Positions 38,611 to 46,139 of a stretch of DNA of 46,139 nt are shown piece by piece (positions within the stretch are counted from its first letter, which is position 1; every line of letters begins with the position of its first letter). The notes beneath the pieces were generated by a model. That model was not told where the DNA came from. It saw only the letters and a list, made by a program, of their open reading frames with translations, and searched no databases. The stretch lies in assembly GCF_000321045.1 (NCBI RefSeq), contig NZ_HE578945.1:264412-310550 (forward strand), written 5' to 3'. The stretch is from Phytobacter massiliensis JC163. GTDB lineage: Bacteria > Pseudomonadota > Gammaproteobacteria > Enterobacterales > Enterobacteriaceae. Made by a program: the position numbers and the translations under genes.

Positions 38611-38632
38611 AAAAGCCCCGTCAGGGGCTTTT
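38611..38632. terminator. Terminator after the MoxR-VWA pair
   Basis: AAAAGCCCC / GGGGCTTTT with a 4-base loop, directly behind the VWA stop codon. The A and T flanks make it bidirectional, so it can also end the convergent pta transcript. Confidence 0.85.
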
Positions 38633-38666
38633 AAGCGGTCAGGTCAAAACCGGGTGCTGCGGTTCG

Positions 38667-38697
38667 GTAGCCCGGATAAGGCAAAGCCGCATCCGGG
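38667..38697. repeat. REP element next to pta
   Basis: A single REP unit, GTAGCCCGGATAAGGC then AGCCGCATCCGGG, between the VWA terminator and the end of pta. Confidence 0.85.
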
Positions 38698-38716
38698 AAA
38701 AAACGGCAGCCAGCAA

Positions 38717-40855
38717 TTACTGCTGGGTGGCCTGAATCGCAGTCAGTGCGATGGTGTAGACGATATCGTCAACCAGCGCGCCGCGGGACAGGTCGTTAAC
38801 CGGCTTGCGCATGCCCTGCAGCATCGGCCCGATGGAGATCAGGTCGGCAGAACGCTGCACCGCTTTGTACGTGGTGTTACCGGTGTTCAGATCCGGGAAG
38901 ATGAACACGGTGGCGCGGCCAGCAACCGGCGAGTTCGGCGCTTTGGATTTCGCCACGTCAGCCATAACGGCGGCGTCATACTGCAGCGGGCCATCGATGA
39001 CCAGATCCGGGCGTTTCTGCTGTGCCAGCTGGGTTGCTTCACGCACTTTCTCAACGTCGCTACCCGCGCCGGAAGTCCCGGTGGAGTAGGAGAGCATTGC
39101 TACGCGCGGTTCGATACCGAAGGCGATAGCGGAATCCGCAGACTGGATAGCGATTTCAGCCAGCTGTTCAGCGGTCGGATCCGGGTTGATCGCGCAGTCG
39201 CCGTAAACGTAAACCTGTTCAGGCAGCAGCATGAAGAACACCGAGGAGACCAGCGAGCTGCCCGGCGCAGTTTTGATCAGCTGCAGCGGCGGACGGATGG
39301 TGTTCGCGGTGGTGTGAACCGCACCGGAAACCAGACCGTCAACTTCGTCCTGCTCCAGCATCAGCGTACCCAGCACGACGTTGTCTTCCAGCTGCTCACG
39401 GGCAACGGCTTCGGTCATGCCTTTGTTTTTACGCAGTTCAACCAGACGCGCAACATAGCTTTCGCGTACTACTTCCGGGTCAACGATTTCGATACCCGCG
39501 CCCAGCTCAACGCCTTGCGCCGCGGCAACGCGGTTGATCTCATCCGGGTTACCCAGCAGCACACAGGTGGCGATGCCACGTTGAGCACAGATAGCGGCCG
39601 CTTTCACGGTACGCGGTTCGTCGCCTTCCGGCAGCACAACGCGTTTGCCCGCTTTGCGCGCCAGCTCGGTCAGCTGGTAACGGAACGCTGGCGGAGAGAG
39701 ACGACGGCTGCGCTCGGAGGTCGCGGTCAGCGACTCAATCCAGTCAGCATTGATGTAGCTTGCGACATATTCCTGAACTTTCTCGATACGCTCGTGGTCG
39801 TCAACCGGCACTTCCAGGTTGAAGCTCTGCAGGCTCAGCGAGGTCTGCCAGGTGTTGGTGTTGACCATGAACACCGGCAGGCCGGTGGCGAACGCGCGTT
39901 CGCACAGCTTGCTGACGCGGGCGTCCATTTCATAGCCGCCGGTCAGCAGGATAGCGCCGATCTCTACACCGTTCATGGCGGCCAGGCAGGCGGCTACCAG
40001 TACGTCAGGACGGTCAGCGGAGGTCACCAGCAGAGAACCGGCACGGAAGTGCTCCAGCATATGCGGAATGCTGCGCGCGCAGAAGGTCACTGATTTCACG
40101 CGGCGGGTGTTGATATCGCCTTCGTTGATAACGGTGGCGTTCAGGTGGCGCGCCATATCGATCGCGCGGGTGGCGATCAGGTCGAAGCTCCACGGCACCG
40201 CGCCCAGAACAGGCAGCGGGCTGGTGGCTTGCAGCTGCGCCGGATCGACATGGATAACTTTCGCTTTGGTGGAGTCATCGAAAATTTCAGACAGGTCAGG
40301 GCGAGTACGACCCTGCTCATCTACCGGGGCGTTCAGCTTGTTGACGATAACACCGGTGACGTTGCTGTTTTTCGCGCCGCCGAAGCTGCTGCGGGTCAGT
40401 TCGATACGCTCTTTCAGCTGTTCCGGCGTATCGGTGCCCTGAGACATCACAAACACGATTTCCGCATTCAGCGTTTTCGCGATTTCGAAGTTCAGGGACT
40501 GTGCAAACTGATGTTTACGGGTCGGCACCAGACCTTCAACCAGCACGACCTCAGCATCTTTGCTGTTTTCGTGATAGCGCGCGATGATCTCTTCCATCAG
40601 CACGTCTTTCTGGTTGCTGGAGAGCAGCGACTCAACGTGGCTCATCTTCAACGGTTCTGCCGCAGGCAGGCCGGAATTGGCGCGCACGATGGTGGTGGTC
40701 TGGTCAGGCGCATCGCCGCCAGCGCGCGGCTGGGCGATAGGTTTAAAGACGCTCAGACGAACGCCTTTGCGTTCCATAGCGCGGATCACGCCGAGGCTGA
40801 CGCTGGTCAGGCCGACGCTGGTTCCGGTAGGGATCAGCATAATAATACGGGACAC
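38717..40855 (-). CDS. pta: Phosphate acetyltransferase
   Basis: Pta interconverts acetyl-CoA and acetyl phosphate, the first step of the Pta-AckA overflow pathway. It has 712 residues (E. coli 714). The N-terminal region ([24 protein letters not shown]) is a P-loop-like cobyrinic-acid synthase fold, the DRTGG domain follows, and the catalytic PTA domain fills the C-terminal 320 residues ([25 protein letters not shown]). It is downstream of ackA with a hairpin between, as in E. coli. Confidence 0.98.
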   Translation of the reverse strand: MSRIIMLIPTGTSVGLTSVSLGVIRAMERKGVRLSVFKPIAQPRAGGDAPDQTTTIVRANSGLPAAEPLKMSHVESLLSSNQKDVLMEEIIARYHENSKDAEVVLVEGLVPTRKHQFAQSLNFEIAKTLNAEIVFVMSQGTDTPEQLKERIELTRSSFGGAKNSNVTGVIVNKLNAPVDEQGRTRPDLSEIFDDSTKAKVIHVDPAQLQATSPLPVLGAVPWSFDLIATRAIDMARHLNATVINEGDINTRRVKSVTFCARSIPHMLEHFRAGSLLVTSADRPDVLVAACLAAMNGVEIGAILLTGGYEMDARVSKLCERAFATGLPVFMVNTNTWQTSLSLQSFNLEVPVDDHERIEKVQEYVASYINADWIESLTATSERSRRLSPPAFRYQLTELARKAGKRVVLPEGDEPRTVKAAAICAQRGIATCVLLGNPDEINRVAAAQGVELGAGIEIVDPEVVRESYVARLVELRKNKGMTEAVAREQLEDNVVLGTLMLEQDEVDGLVSGAVHTTANTIRPPLQLIKTAPGSSLVSSVFFMLLPEQVYVYGDCAINPDPTAEQLAEIAIQSADSAIAFGIEPRVAMLSYSTGTSGAGSDVEKVREATQLAQQKRPDLVIDGPLQYDAAVMADVAKSKAPNSPVAGRATVFIFPDLNTGNTTYKAVQRSADLISIGPMLQGMRKPVNDLSRGALVDDIVYTIALTAIQATQQ

Positions 40856-40890
40856 GGTTTATCCTCTTTGTTTGGCGAGTGACAAAACAG

Positions 40891-40913
40891 CACCGCCAGC
40901 TAGGCTGGCGGTG
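40891..40913. other. Intercistronic hairpin between ackA and pta
   Basis: A perfect 10-base stem CACCGCCAGC / GCTGGCGGTG with a 3-base loop. There is no T tract on the minus strand, so it probably tunes the ratio of ackA and pta messages. Confidence 0.6.
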
Positions 40914-40918
40914 TGTTA

Positions 40919-42121
40919 TCAGGCGGTCAGACGGCTCGCGTCTTGTGCGATGACCAGCTCTTCGTTAGTTGGGATAACGATAGCCGGACGGGTGCCTTCT
41001 TTGTTGATGAAACCTGAATTGCCGAAACGGGCGGCCAGGTTACGTTCGTGATCAACTTCGAAGCCCAGCACGCCCAGTTTGCCCAGGGAGAGCTCGCGCA
41101 CCATCGCGGCGTTTTCGCCGATACCGCCGGTGAAGATAACCGCATCCAGACGGCCTTCCATCAGCGCAGTGTAAGAGCCGATGTATTTCGCCAGACGGTG
41201 GCAGTAAACGTCCATCGCGCGTTTGGCGTCTTCTTTGTCTTTGTAGTTATCTTCTACATAACGGCAGTCGCTGGTGACTTCGGTCAGGCCCAGCAGACCA
41301 GACTCTTTGGTCAGCAATTTGTTGATAGACTCAACGCTCATGCCCAGCGTGTCGTGCAGATGGAAAATGATGGCCGGGTCGATATCGCCAGAACGGGTGC
41401 CCATGACCAGACCTTCCAGCGGGGTCAGACCCATAGAGGTGTCAACGCATTTACCGTTGCGGATAGCGGAAACAGAACCGCCGTTACCCAGATGGCAGGT
41501 AATGATGTTCAGCTCTTCAACCGGTTTGTTCAGAACTTTCGCCGCTTCCTGAGTGACATAGAAGTGGCTGGTGCCGTGCGCGCCGTAGCGACGTACGCCA
41601 TGTTCTTTGTACAGTTTATACGGCAGGGCATAGAGGTAAGATTCTTCCGGCATGGTCTGATGGAACGCGGTGTCGAACACGGCGACGTTCTTGTCTTTCA
41701 GATTCGGGAAGGATTTCAGCGCTTCTGCGATACCGATCAGGTGAGCAGGGTTGTGCAGCGGCGCAAACGGGGCTGCATCTTTAATGCCCTGAATAACGGA
41801 CTCGTCGATAACAACGGAGCTGGTGTATTTTTCGCCGCCGTGGACGATACGGTGACCGATCGCCGTGAGTTGTGCGGAGAGTTCTGGTTTTTGTGCCAGA
41901 ATAGTGTTAACGATAAAGTTCAGTGCTTCACTGTGAGCGGCGCCTGCACCTAAAGCCGCTTCTTGTTTACCACCGTCCATTTTCCATTTGATGCGTGCTT
42001 CGGGAAGATGGAAACATTCGGCTAAACCAGAGAGGTACTCTTCACCGTTTACGGCATCGATGATGGCAAATTTCAGTGAGGAGCTACCGCAGTTCAGAAC
42101 CAGTACTAACTTACTCGACAT
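40919..42121 (-). CDS. ackA: Acetate kinase
   Basis: AckA converts acetyl phosphate and ADP to acetate and ATP. It has 400 residues as in E. coli. The N-terminal [15 protein letters not shown] is the ASKHA-fold phosphate loop. [19 protein letters not shown] and [11 protein letters not shown] are further signatures, and the C-terminal [15 protein letters not shown] closes the nucleotide site. It is the first gene of ackA-pta on the minus strand. Confidence 0.98.
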   Translation of the reverse strand: MSSKLVLVLNCGSSSLKFAIIDAVNGEEYLSGLAECFHLPEARIKWKMDGGKQEAALGAGAAHSEALNFIVNTILAQKPELSAQLTAIGHRIVHGGEKYTSSVVIDESVIQGIKDAAPFAPLHNPAHLIGIAEALKSFPNLKDKNVAVFDTAFHQTMPEESYLYALPYKLYKEHGVRRYGAHGTSHFYVTQEAAKVLNKPVEELNIITCHLGNGGSVSAIRNGKCVDTSMGLTPLEGLVMGTRSGDIDPAIIFHLHDTLGMSVESINKLLTKESGLLGLTEVTSDCRYVEDNYKDKEDAKRAMDVYCHRLAKYIGSYTALMEGRLDAVIFTGGIGENAAMVRELSLGKLGVLGFEVDHERNLAARFGNSGFINKEGTRPAIVIPTNEELVIAQDASRLTA

Positions 42122-42458
42122 GGAAGTACCTATTATTGATACGTGGCTAAAAAAACGTCAGTGAGTCGTTGAGCGTAACGCATGATGACGCTGACATTTA
42201 TGATTAACATCATGCCAGCGCAATTTTCTGGCATCATGAAAAGAATACATAAGATTTTACGCCATTTTGCTCAAATTTCCGTCAGTGGCATAATGGGCTG
42301 TAAAGTTGACGAGCGTTCAGATTTCGTCTACGGCCTGTTAAGGCAGGCACAGGATACCCGATACCGTGTGGGTTTGACAAAAAATTTTAACGTTGCCAGG
42401 TCCAGTTGTTGTTTTGCACAATTATTTTAATTTTTATATGTGAAGTTGAGGTAAGCCC
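42122..42458. promoter_or_regulatory. Divergent promoter region between ackA and yfbV
   Basis: About 340 bases without a convincing gene. It is AT-rich near 42230-42290 and 42370-42440. An 82-residue frame at 42182-42430 has no ribosome binding site or recognisable similarity and is rejected. E. coli controls ackA by oxygen-responsive regulators here; I could not identify a specific operator with confidence. Confidence 0.5.
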
Positions 42459-42914
42459 ATGTCCACTCCCGAAAAAAGCCCCGTAGGTTTCTTTGGATTA
42501 TTTCGCCGGGGGCAACATTACGCCAACACCTGGCCCATGGAAAAACGCCTCGCTCCGCTGTTTATTGAAAACCGCACTATTCGCGCCACGCGCTATGCGA
42601 TCCGTTTTATGCCGCCCGTGGCCGCCTTCACCCTCTGCTGGCAGGTGGCGTTAGGCGGGCAGCTTGGCCCGGCGGTCGCCACCGCCCTGTTTGCCCTGAG
42701 CCTGCCGCTGCAAGGCTTGTGGTGGCTGGGGAAACGCTCGGTCACGCCGCTGCCGCCGTCGATACTTCACTGGTTTTATGAAGTTCGCGGCAAACTTCAG
42801 GAGGCAGGGCAGGCGCTGGCACCCGTAGAGGGCAAGCCGGATTACCAGGCGCTGGCTGACACGCTTAAGCGCGCCTTCAAACAACTCGATAAAACTTTCC
42901 TTGATGATTTGTAA
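42459..42914 (+). CDS. yfbV: UPF0208 family membrane protein YfbV
   Basis: A 151-residue inner-membrane protein (same length as E. coli YfbV) of unknown mechanism, implicated in limiting the Ter macrodomain's influence. It starts with the typical region [27 protein letters not shown], has two hydrophobic segments ([13 protein letters not shown] and [19 protein letters not shown]), and ends in a cytoplasmic helical region. TTGAGG lies before the ATG. It is divergent from ackA and followed by a terminator. Confidence 0.96.
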   Translation: MSTPEKSPVGFFGLFRRGQHYANTWPMEKRLAPLFIENRTIRATRYAIRFMPPVAAFTLCWQVALGGQLGPAVATALFALSLPLQGLWWLGKRSVTPLPPSILHWFYEVRGKLQEAGQALAPVEGKPDYQALADTLKRAFKQLDKTFLDDL

Positions 42915-42936
42915 TTGCCCCTCGAATACGCATATA

Positions 42937-42968
42937 AAAGAAGGCACATAAATTATGTGCCTCTTTTT
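42937..42968. terminator. Terminator after yfbV
   Basis: AGGCACATA / TATGTGCCT stem with a 3-base loop, followed by CTTTTT; AAAAG on the other side allows bidirectional function. Confidence 0.85.
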
Positions 42969-42995
42969 ATTGCACCGACGTGCCACAGGAGCTGA

Positions 42996-43493
<498 letters not shown>

Positions 43494-43503
43494 GGAGCCT
43501 CGC

Positions 43504-44163
43504 GTGCAGTGCAAAGGTTTCTTATTTGATCTTGACGGTACCCTGGTGAACTCTCTGCCGGTGGTTGAGCGCTCCTGGTGTAGCTGGGCCGATCGCTTCG
43601 GCATCTCCCATGATGACGTGCTGAATTTTATCCACGGTAAACAGGCTATCACCTCGCTGCGCCACTTTATGGCCGGCAGCTCTGAGGCGGAAATTGCGGC
43701 GGAGTTTACCCGCCTGGAACAGATCGAAGCAACGGACACCGACGGCGTTGAGGCGCTCCCGGGCGCTGTCGAACTGCTGAACCACCTCAACGCGCTCAAC
43801 ATCCCCTGGGCCATTGTCACCTCGGGCTCAATTCCGGTGGCGCATGCCCGCCATCGCGCGGCGGGGCTGCCTTCTCCGGAAGTGTTTGTCACCGCTGAGC
43901 AGGTGCAGCGCGGCAAACCCGAGCCCGACGCCTACCTGCTGGGGGCGAAGCTGCTGGGTCTGGCGCCTGAGGCGTGCGTGGTGGTTGAAGATGCCGCGGC
44001 GGGGGTGCTCTCCGGGCTGGCCGCCGGTTGCCATGTCATCGCGGTTAATGTGCCCGCTGACGCGCCCCGGCTCGATGAAGTGGATTTTGTCCTCTCACGC
44101 CTTGATGAGATAAGCGTTGAAAAAAGCCCCAACGGCGATGCTGTGATCCACAGAAAAGCGTGA
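43504..44163 (+). CDS. hxpA: Hexitol phosphatase A (HAD family), YfbT
   Basis: A 219-residue HAD-superfamily phosphatase; E. coli YfbT/HxpA acts on sugar phosphates. The GTG at 43504, seven bases after AAGGAG, gives VQCKGFLFDLDGTLVNSLP with motif I DxDGT. Motif II is VTSGSIP, motif III includes the lysine of RGKPEPDAYL, and motif IV is VVVEDAAAGVLSG. The upstream ATG at 43486 lies inside yfbU and is not favoured. It is cotranscribed with yfbU and ends at a terminator. Confidence 0.94.
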   Translation: MQCKGFLFDLDGTLVNSLPVVERSWCSWADRFGISHDDVLNFIHGKQAITSLRHFMAGSSEAEIAAEFTRLEQIEATDTDGVEALPGAVELLNHLNALNIPWAIVTSGSIPVAHARHRAAGLPSPEVFVTAEQVQRGKPEPDAYLLGAKLLGLAPEACVVVEDAAAGVLSGLAAGCHVIAVNVPADAPRLDEVDFVLSRLDEISVEKSPNGDAVIHRKA

Positions 44164-44174
44164 ACACATGATTT

Positions 44175-44199
44175 AGCCCCGCTCCGGCGGGGTTTTTTT
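44175..44199 (+). terminator. Terminator after hxpA
   Basis: CCCCGC / GCGGGG with a TCCG loop and seven T. Confidence 0.9.
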
Positions 44200-44239
44200 A
44201 TGGCAAGATCGGCCATCATTTATCAAACAAGGAAAAGTT

Positions 44240-46072
44240 GTGAACGGTGAGCTTATCTGGGTGTTATGCCTGCTGGCGATAGCCGTGGTTCTGTTTGCGA
44301 CGGGTAAAGTCCGTATGGACGCCGTGGCGTTGCTCGTCATCGTCGCTTTTGTGCTCAGCGGCACGCTAAGCCTGTCGGAGGCGCTGGCGGGCTTTAGCGA
44401 TCCTAACGTGGTGCTGATTGCCGCCCTGTTTATTATCGGCGACGGGCTGGTGCGTACCGGCGTGGCGACCAGCATGGGCGCGTGGCTGGTAAAAATGGCG
44501 GGCAGCAGCGAAATAAAAATGCTGGTCCTGCTGATGCTCACCGTGGCAAGCCTGGGGGCGTTTATGAGCTCCACCGGCGTCGTTGCTATCTTTATTCCCG
44601 TCGTGCTTAGCGTCTCCATGCGCATGCAGATCTCTCCCTCTCGCCTGATGATGCCCCTCAGTTTCGCCGGTCTGATCAGCGGCATGATGACGCTGGTGGC
44701 CACGCCTCCCAACATGGTGGTCAACAGTGAGCTGCTGCGCGAAGGGCTTGCCGGGTTCGGCTTTTTTAGCGTCACGCCGCTCGGGGTGGTGATCCTGCTG
44801 ATGGGCATTGTCTATATGCTGCTGATGCGCTTTATGTTCAGGGGCGAGAAAGCGCTCGACCCGCGCGACGGCTGGAAGCGGCGCACCTTTCGCGATCTGA
44901 TTAAAGAGTATCGCCTCACCGGCCGCGCCCGTCGGCTGGCTATTCGCCCCGGCTCGCCGCTGATAGGCCAGCGGCTTGACGATCTCAAGCTGCGTGAACG
45001 CTACGGCGCGAATGTTATCGGCGTGGAGCGCTGGCGTCGCTTTCGCCGCGTGATCGTGAATGTTAACGGGGTTTCTGAGTTCCGCGCCCGGGATGTGCTG
45101 CTGATTGATATGTCCGCGGCGGATGTCGATCTGCGCGAGTTCTGCGCGGAACAGCTGCTGGAGCCGATGATTCTGCGCGGCGAGTACTTTTCCGACCAGG
45201 CGCTGGATGTCGGCATGGCCGAGGTGTCGCCGATCCCGGAAACGGAACTGCTGGGCAAAACCGTGCGTGAAATTGGTTTTCGCAGCCGTTACGGGCTGAA
45301 TGTCGTGGGCTTAAAACGCGACGGCGAAGCCATGTCGGGGGTGGTGGTCGACGAGCCGCTCCAGCTTGGCGATATTCTGCTGGTGGTAGGGAACTGGAAG
45401 CTGATAAGCCAGCTTGGCCAGAAGGGGCGGGAGTTTCTGGTGCTCAATATGCCCATTGAAGAGAGCGCGGCATCGCCCGCCCATAGCCAGGCGCCCCATG
45501 CGGTCTTCTGCCTGGTGTTGATGGTCGCGCTGATGCTTACCGATGAGATCCCAAACCCCGTCGCCGCCATCATCGCCTGTCTGCTAATGGCGAAGTTTCG
45601 CTGCGTGGACGCCGAAAGCGCCTACAAAGCCATTCACTGGCCAAGCATCATTCTGATTGTCGGGATGATGCCCTTTGCGCTGGCGCTGCAAAAAACCGGC
45701 GGCGTCGATCTGGTGGTGAAAGGGCTGATGGAGCTTGGCGGCGGCTACGGGCCTTACATGATGCTGGTCTGCCTGTTTGTCCTCTGCGCGACCATCGGCC
45801 TGTTTATTTCCAATACCGCGACGGCGGTACTGATGGCGCCTATTGCGCTGGCGACGGCGAAAACAATGGGCGTGTCGCCATACCCCTTTGCCATGGTCGT
45901 AGCAATGGCGGCTTCCGCAGCCTTTATGACACCGGTCTCTTCGCCGGTAAACACCCTGGTATTAGGGCCGGGGAACTATACCTTTAGCGATTTCGTGAAG
46001 GTTGGCGTGCCGTTTACCGTGCTGGTCATGGTGGTGTGCGTGCTGCTAATCCCCATGCTCTTTCCCTTTTAA
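44240..46072 (+). CDS. yfbS: SLC13/DASS-type permease YfbS with RCK_C domains
   Basis: A 610-residue inner-membrane transporter (same length as E. coli YfbS) of the citrate/divalent anion symporter superfamily. The N-terminal half has transmembrane segments ([34 protein letters not shown], with the pore segment [21 protein letters not shown]). A central cytoplasmic region around residues 220-390 carries two TrkA-C/RCK_C regulatory domains ([22 protein letters not shown] and [20 protein letters not shown]). The second membrane half ends in FPF. It begins with GTG after AAGGAAAAG. The substrate is unknown. Confidence 0.95.
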   Translation: MNGELIWVLCLLAIAVVLFATGKVRMDAVALLVIVAFVLSGTLSLSEALAGFSDPNVVLIAALFIIGDGLVRTGVATSMGAWLVKMAGSSEIKMLVLLMLTVASLGAFMSSTGVVAIFIPVVLSVSMRMQISPSRLMMPLSFAGLISGMMTLVATPPNMVVNSELLREGLAGFGFFSVTPLGVVILLMGIVYMLLMRFMFRGEKALDPRDGWKRRTFRDLIKEYRLTGRARRLAIRPGSPLIGQRLDDLKLRERYGANVIGVERWRRFRRVIVNVNGVSEFRARDVLLIDMSAADVDLREFCAEQLLEPMILRGEYFSDQALDVGMAEVSPIPETELLGKTVREIGFRSRYGLNVVGLKRDGEAMSGVVVDEPLQLGDILLVVGNWKLISQLGQKGREFLVLNMPIEESAASPAHSQAPHAVFCLVLMVALMLTDEIPNPVAAIIACLLMAKFRCVDAESAYKAIHWPSIILIVGMMPFALALQKTGGVDLVVKGLMELGGGYGPYMMLVCLFVLCATIGLFISNTATAVLMAPIALATAKTMGVSPYPFAMVVAMAASAAFMTPVSSPVNTLVLGPGNYTFSDFVKVGVPFTVLVMVVCVLLIPMLFPF

Positions 46073-46083
46073 GGGAATCTCAG

Positions 46084-46118
46084 GTAGCCCGGATAAGCGT
46101 ACGCGCATCCGGGCTATC
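46084..46118. repeat. REP element after yfbS
   Basis: GTAGCCCGGATAAG, a short variable middle, then CGCATCCGGGCTAT. The rest of the window end holds no gene. Confidence 0.85.
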
Positions 46119-46139
46119 GACAGCAGAGATAATCAGAGG

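Noticed and set aside
42182-42430. 82-residue open frame between ackA and yfbV
   Set aside because: No ribosome binding site, odd composition and position in a divergent promoter region.

Overview
The window is chromosomal DNA from a member of the Enterobacteriaceae. Gene order mnmC-fabB-yfcJ-flk-pdxB-usg-truA-dedA-accD-folC-dedD-cvpA-purF-ubiX-argT-hisJQMP-yfcH-folX-yfcG-yfcF-yfcE-yfcD-pta-ackA-yfbV-yfbU-yfbT-yfbS matches the corresponding Escherichia coli region, with most proteins near E. coli length. REP-type palindromes (GTAGCCCGGATAAG...) fall between genes as in enterics. The dal-type polyol cluster and other cargo suggest an Enterobacter/Klebsiella/Leclercia-like genus; the exact species cannot be read from the sequence.

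Left end (1-4050): an Rhs polymorphic-toxin locus. The end of an Rhs protein is followed by its tip toxin and immunity gene. Two further displaced tip/immunity pairs follow, each behind a broken remnant of the Rhs core, and then an isolated piece of core. The three tips differ: one histidine-rich tip resembling a nuclease toxin, one with a JAMM metallopeptidase motif and one with the R / S-T-S / E-x-E signature of an ADP-ribosyltransferase. Tips and immunity genes are AT-rich; the core pieces are GC-rich.

Central backbone (4054-25680): tRNA modification (mnmC, truA), fatty-acid synthesis (fabB with FadR- and FabR-like operators, accD), vitamin B6 (pdxB), folate (folC), envelope/cell division (dedA, dedD), purine synthesis (cvpA-purF under a PurR box), ubiquinone (ubiX), and the LAO/histidine ABC transporter (argT, hisJQMP) with a sigma-54 promoter and an NtrC-like site. 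A family 1 phospho-beta-glucosidase is inserted between yfcJ and flk. folC carries a one-base insertion that splits its reading frame.

Right part (25680-46139): a divergent polyol (probably D-arabinitol) regulator/dehydrogenase/kinase/permease cluster sits between hisP and yfcH, with a GNAT gene beside it. The yfcH-yfcD cluster follows. Where E. coli has yfcC, this genome has a two-gene MoxR AAA+ ATPase / zinc-metallopeptidase-VWA module. Each of its two genes is interrupted by a single-base indel in a homopolymer. The acetate pathway genes pta-ackA and the yfbV-U-T-S genes close the window.

Most likely novelty: the MoxR/metallopeptidase-VWA pair and the multi-tip Rhs array. The repeated single-base frameshifts (rhs remnant, folC, moxR, vwa) should be checked against reads before biological conclusions are drawn.
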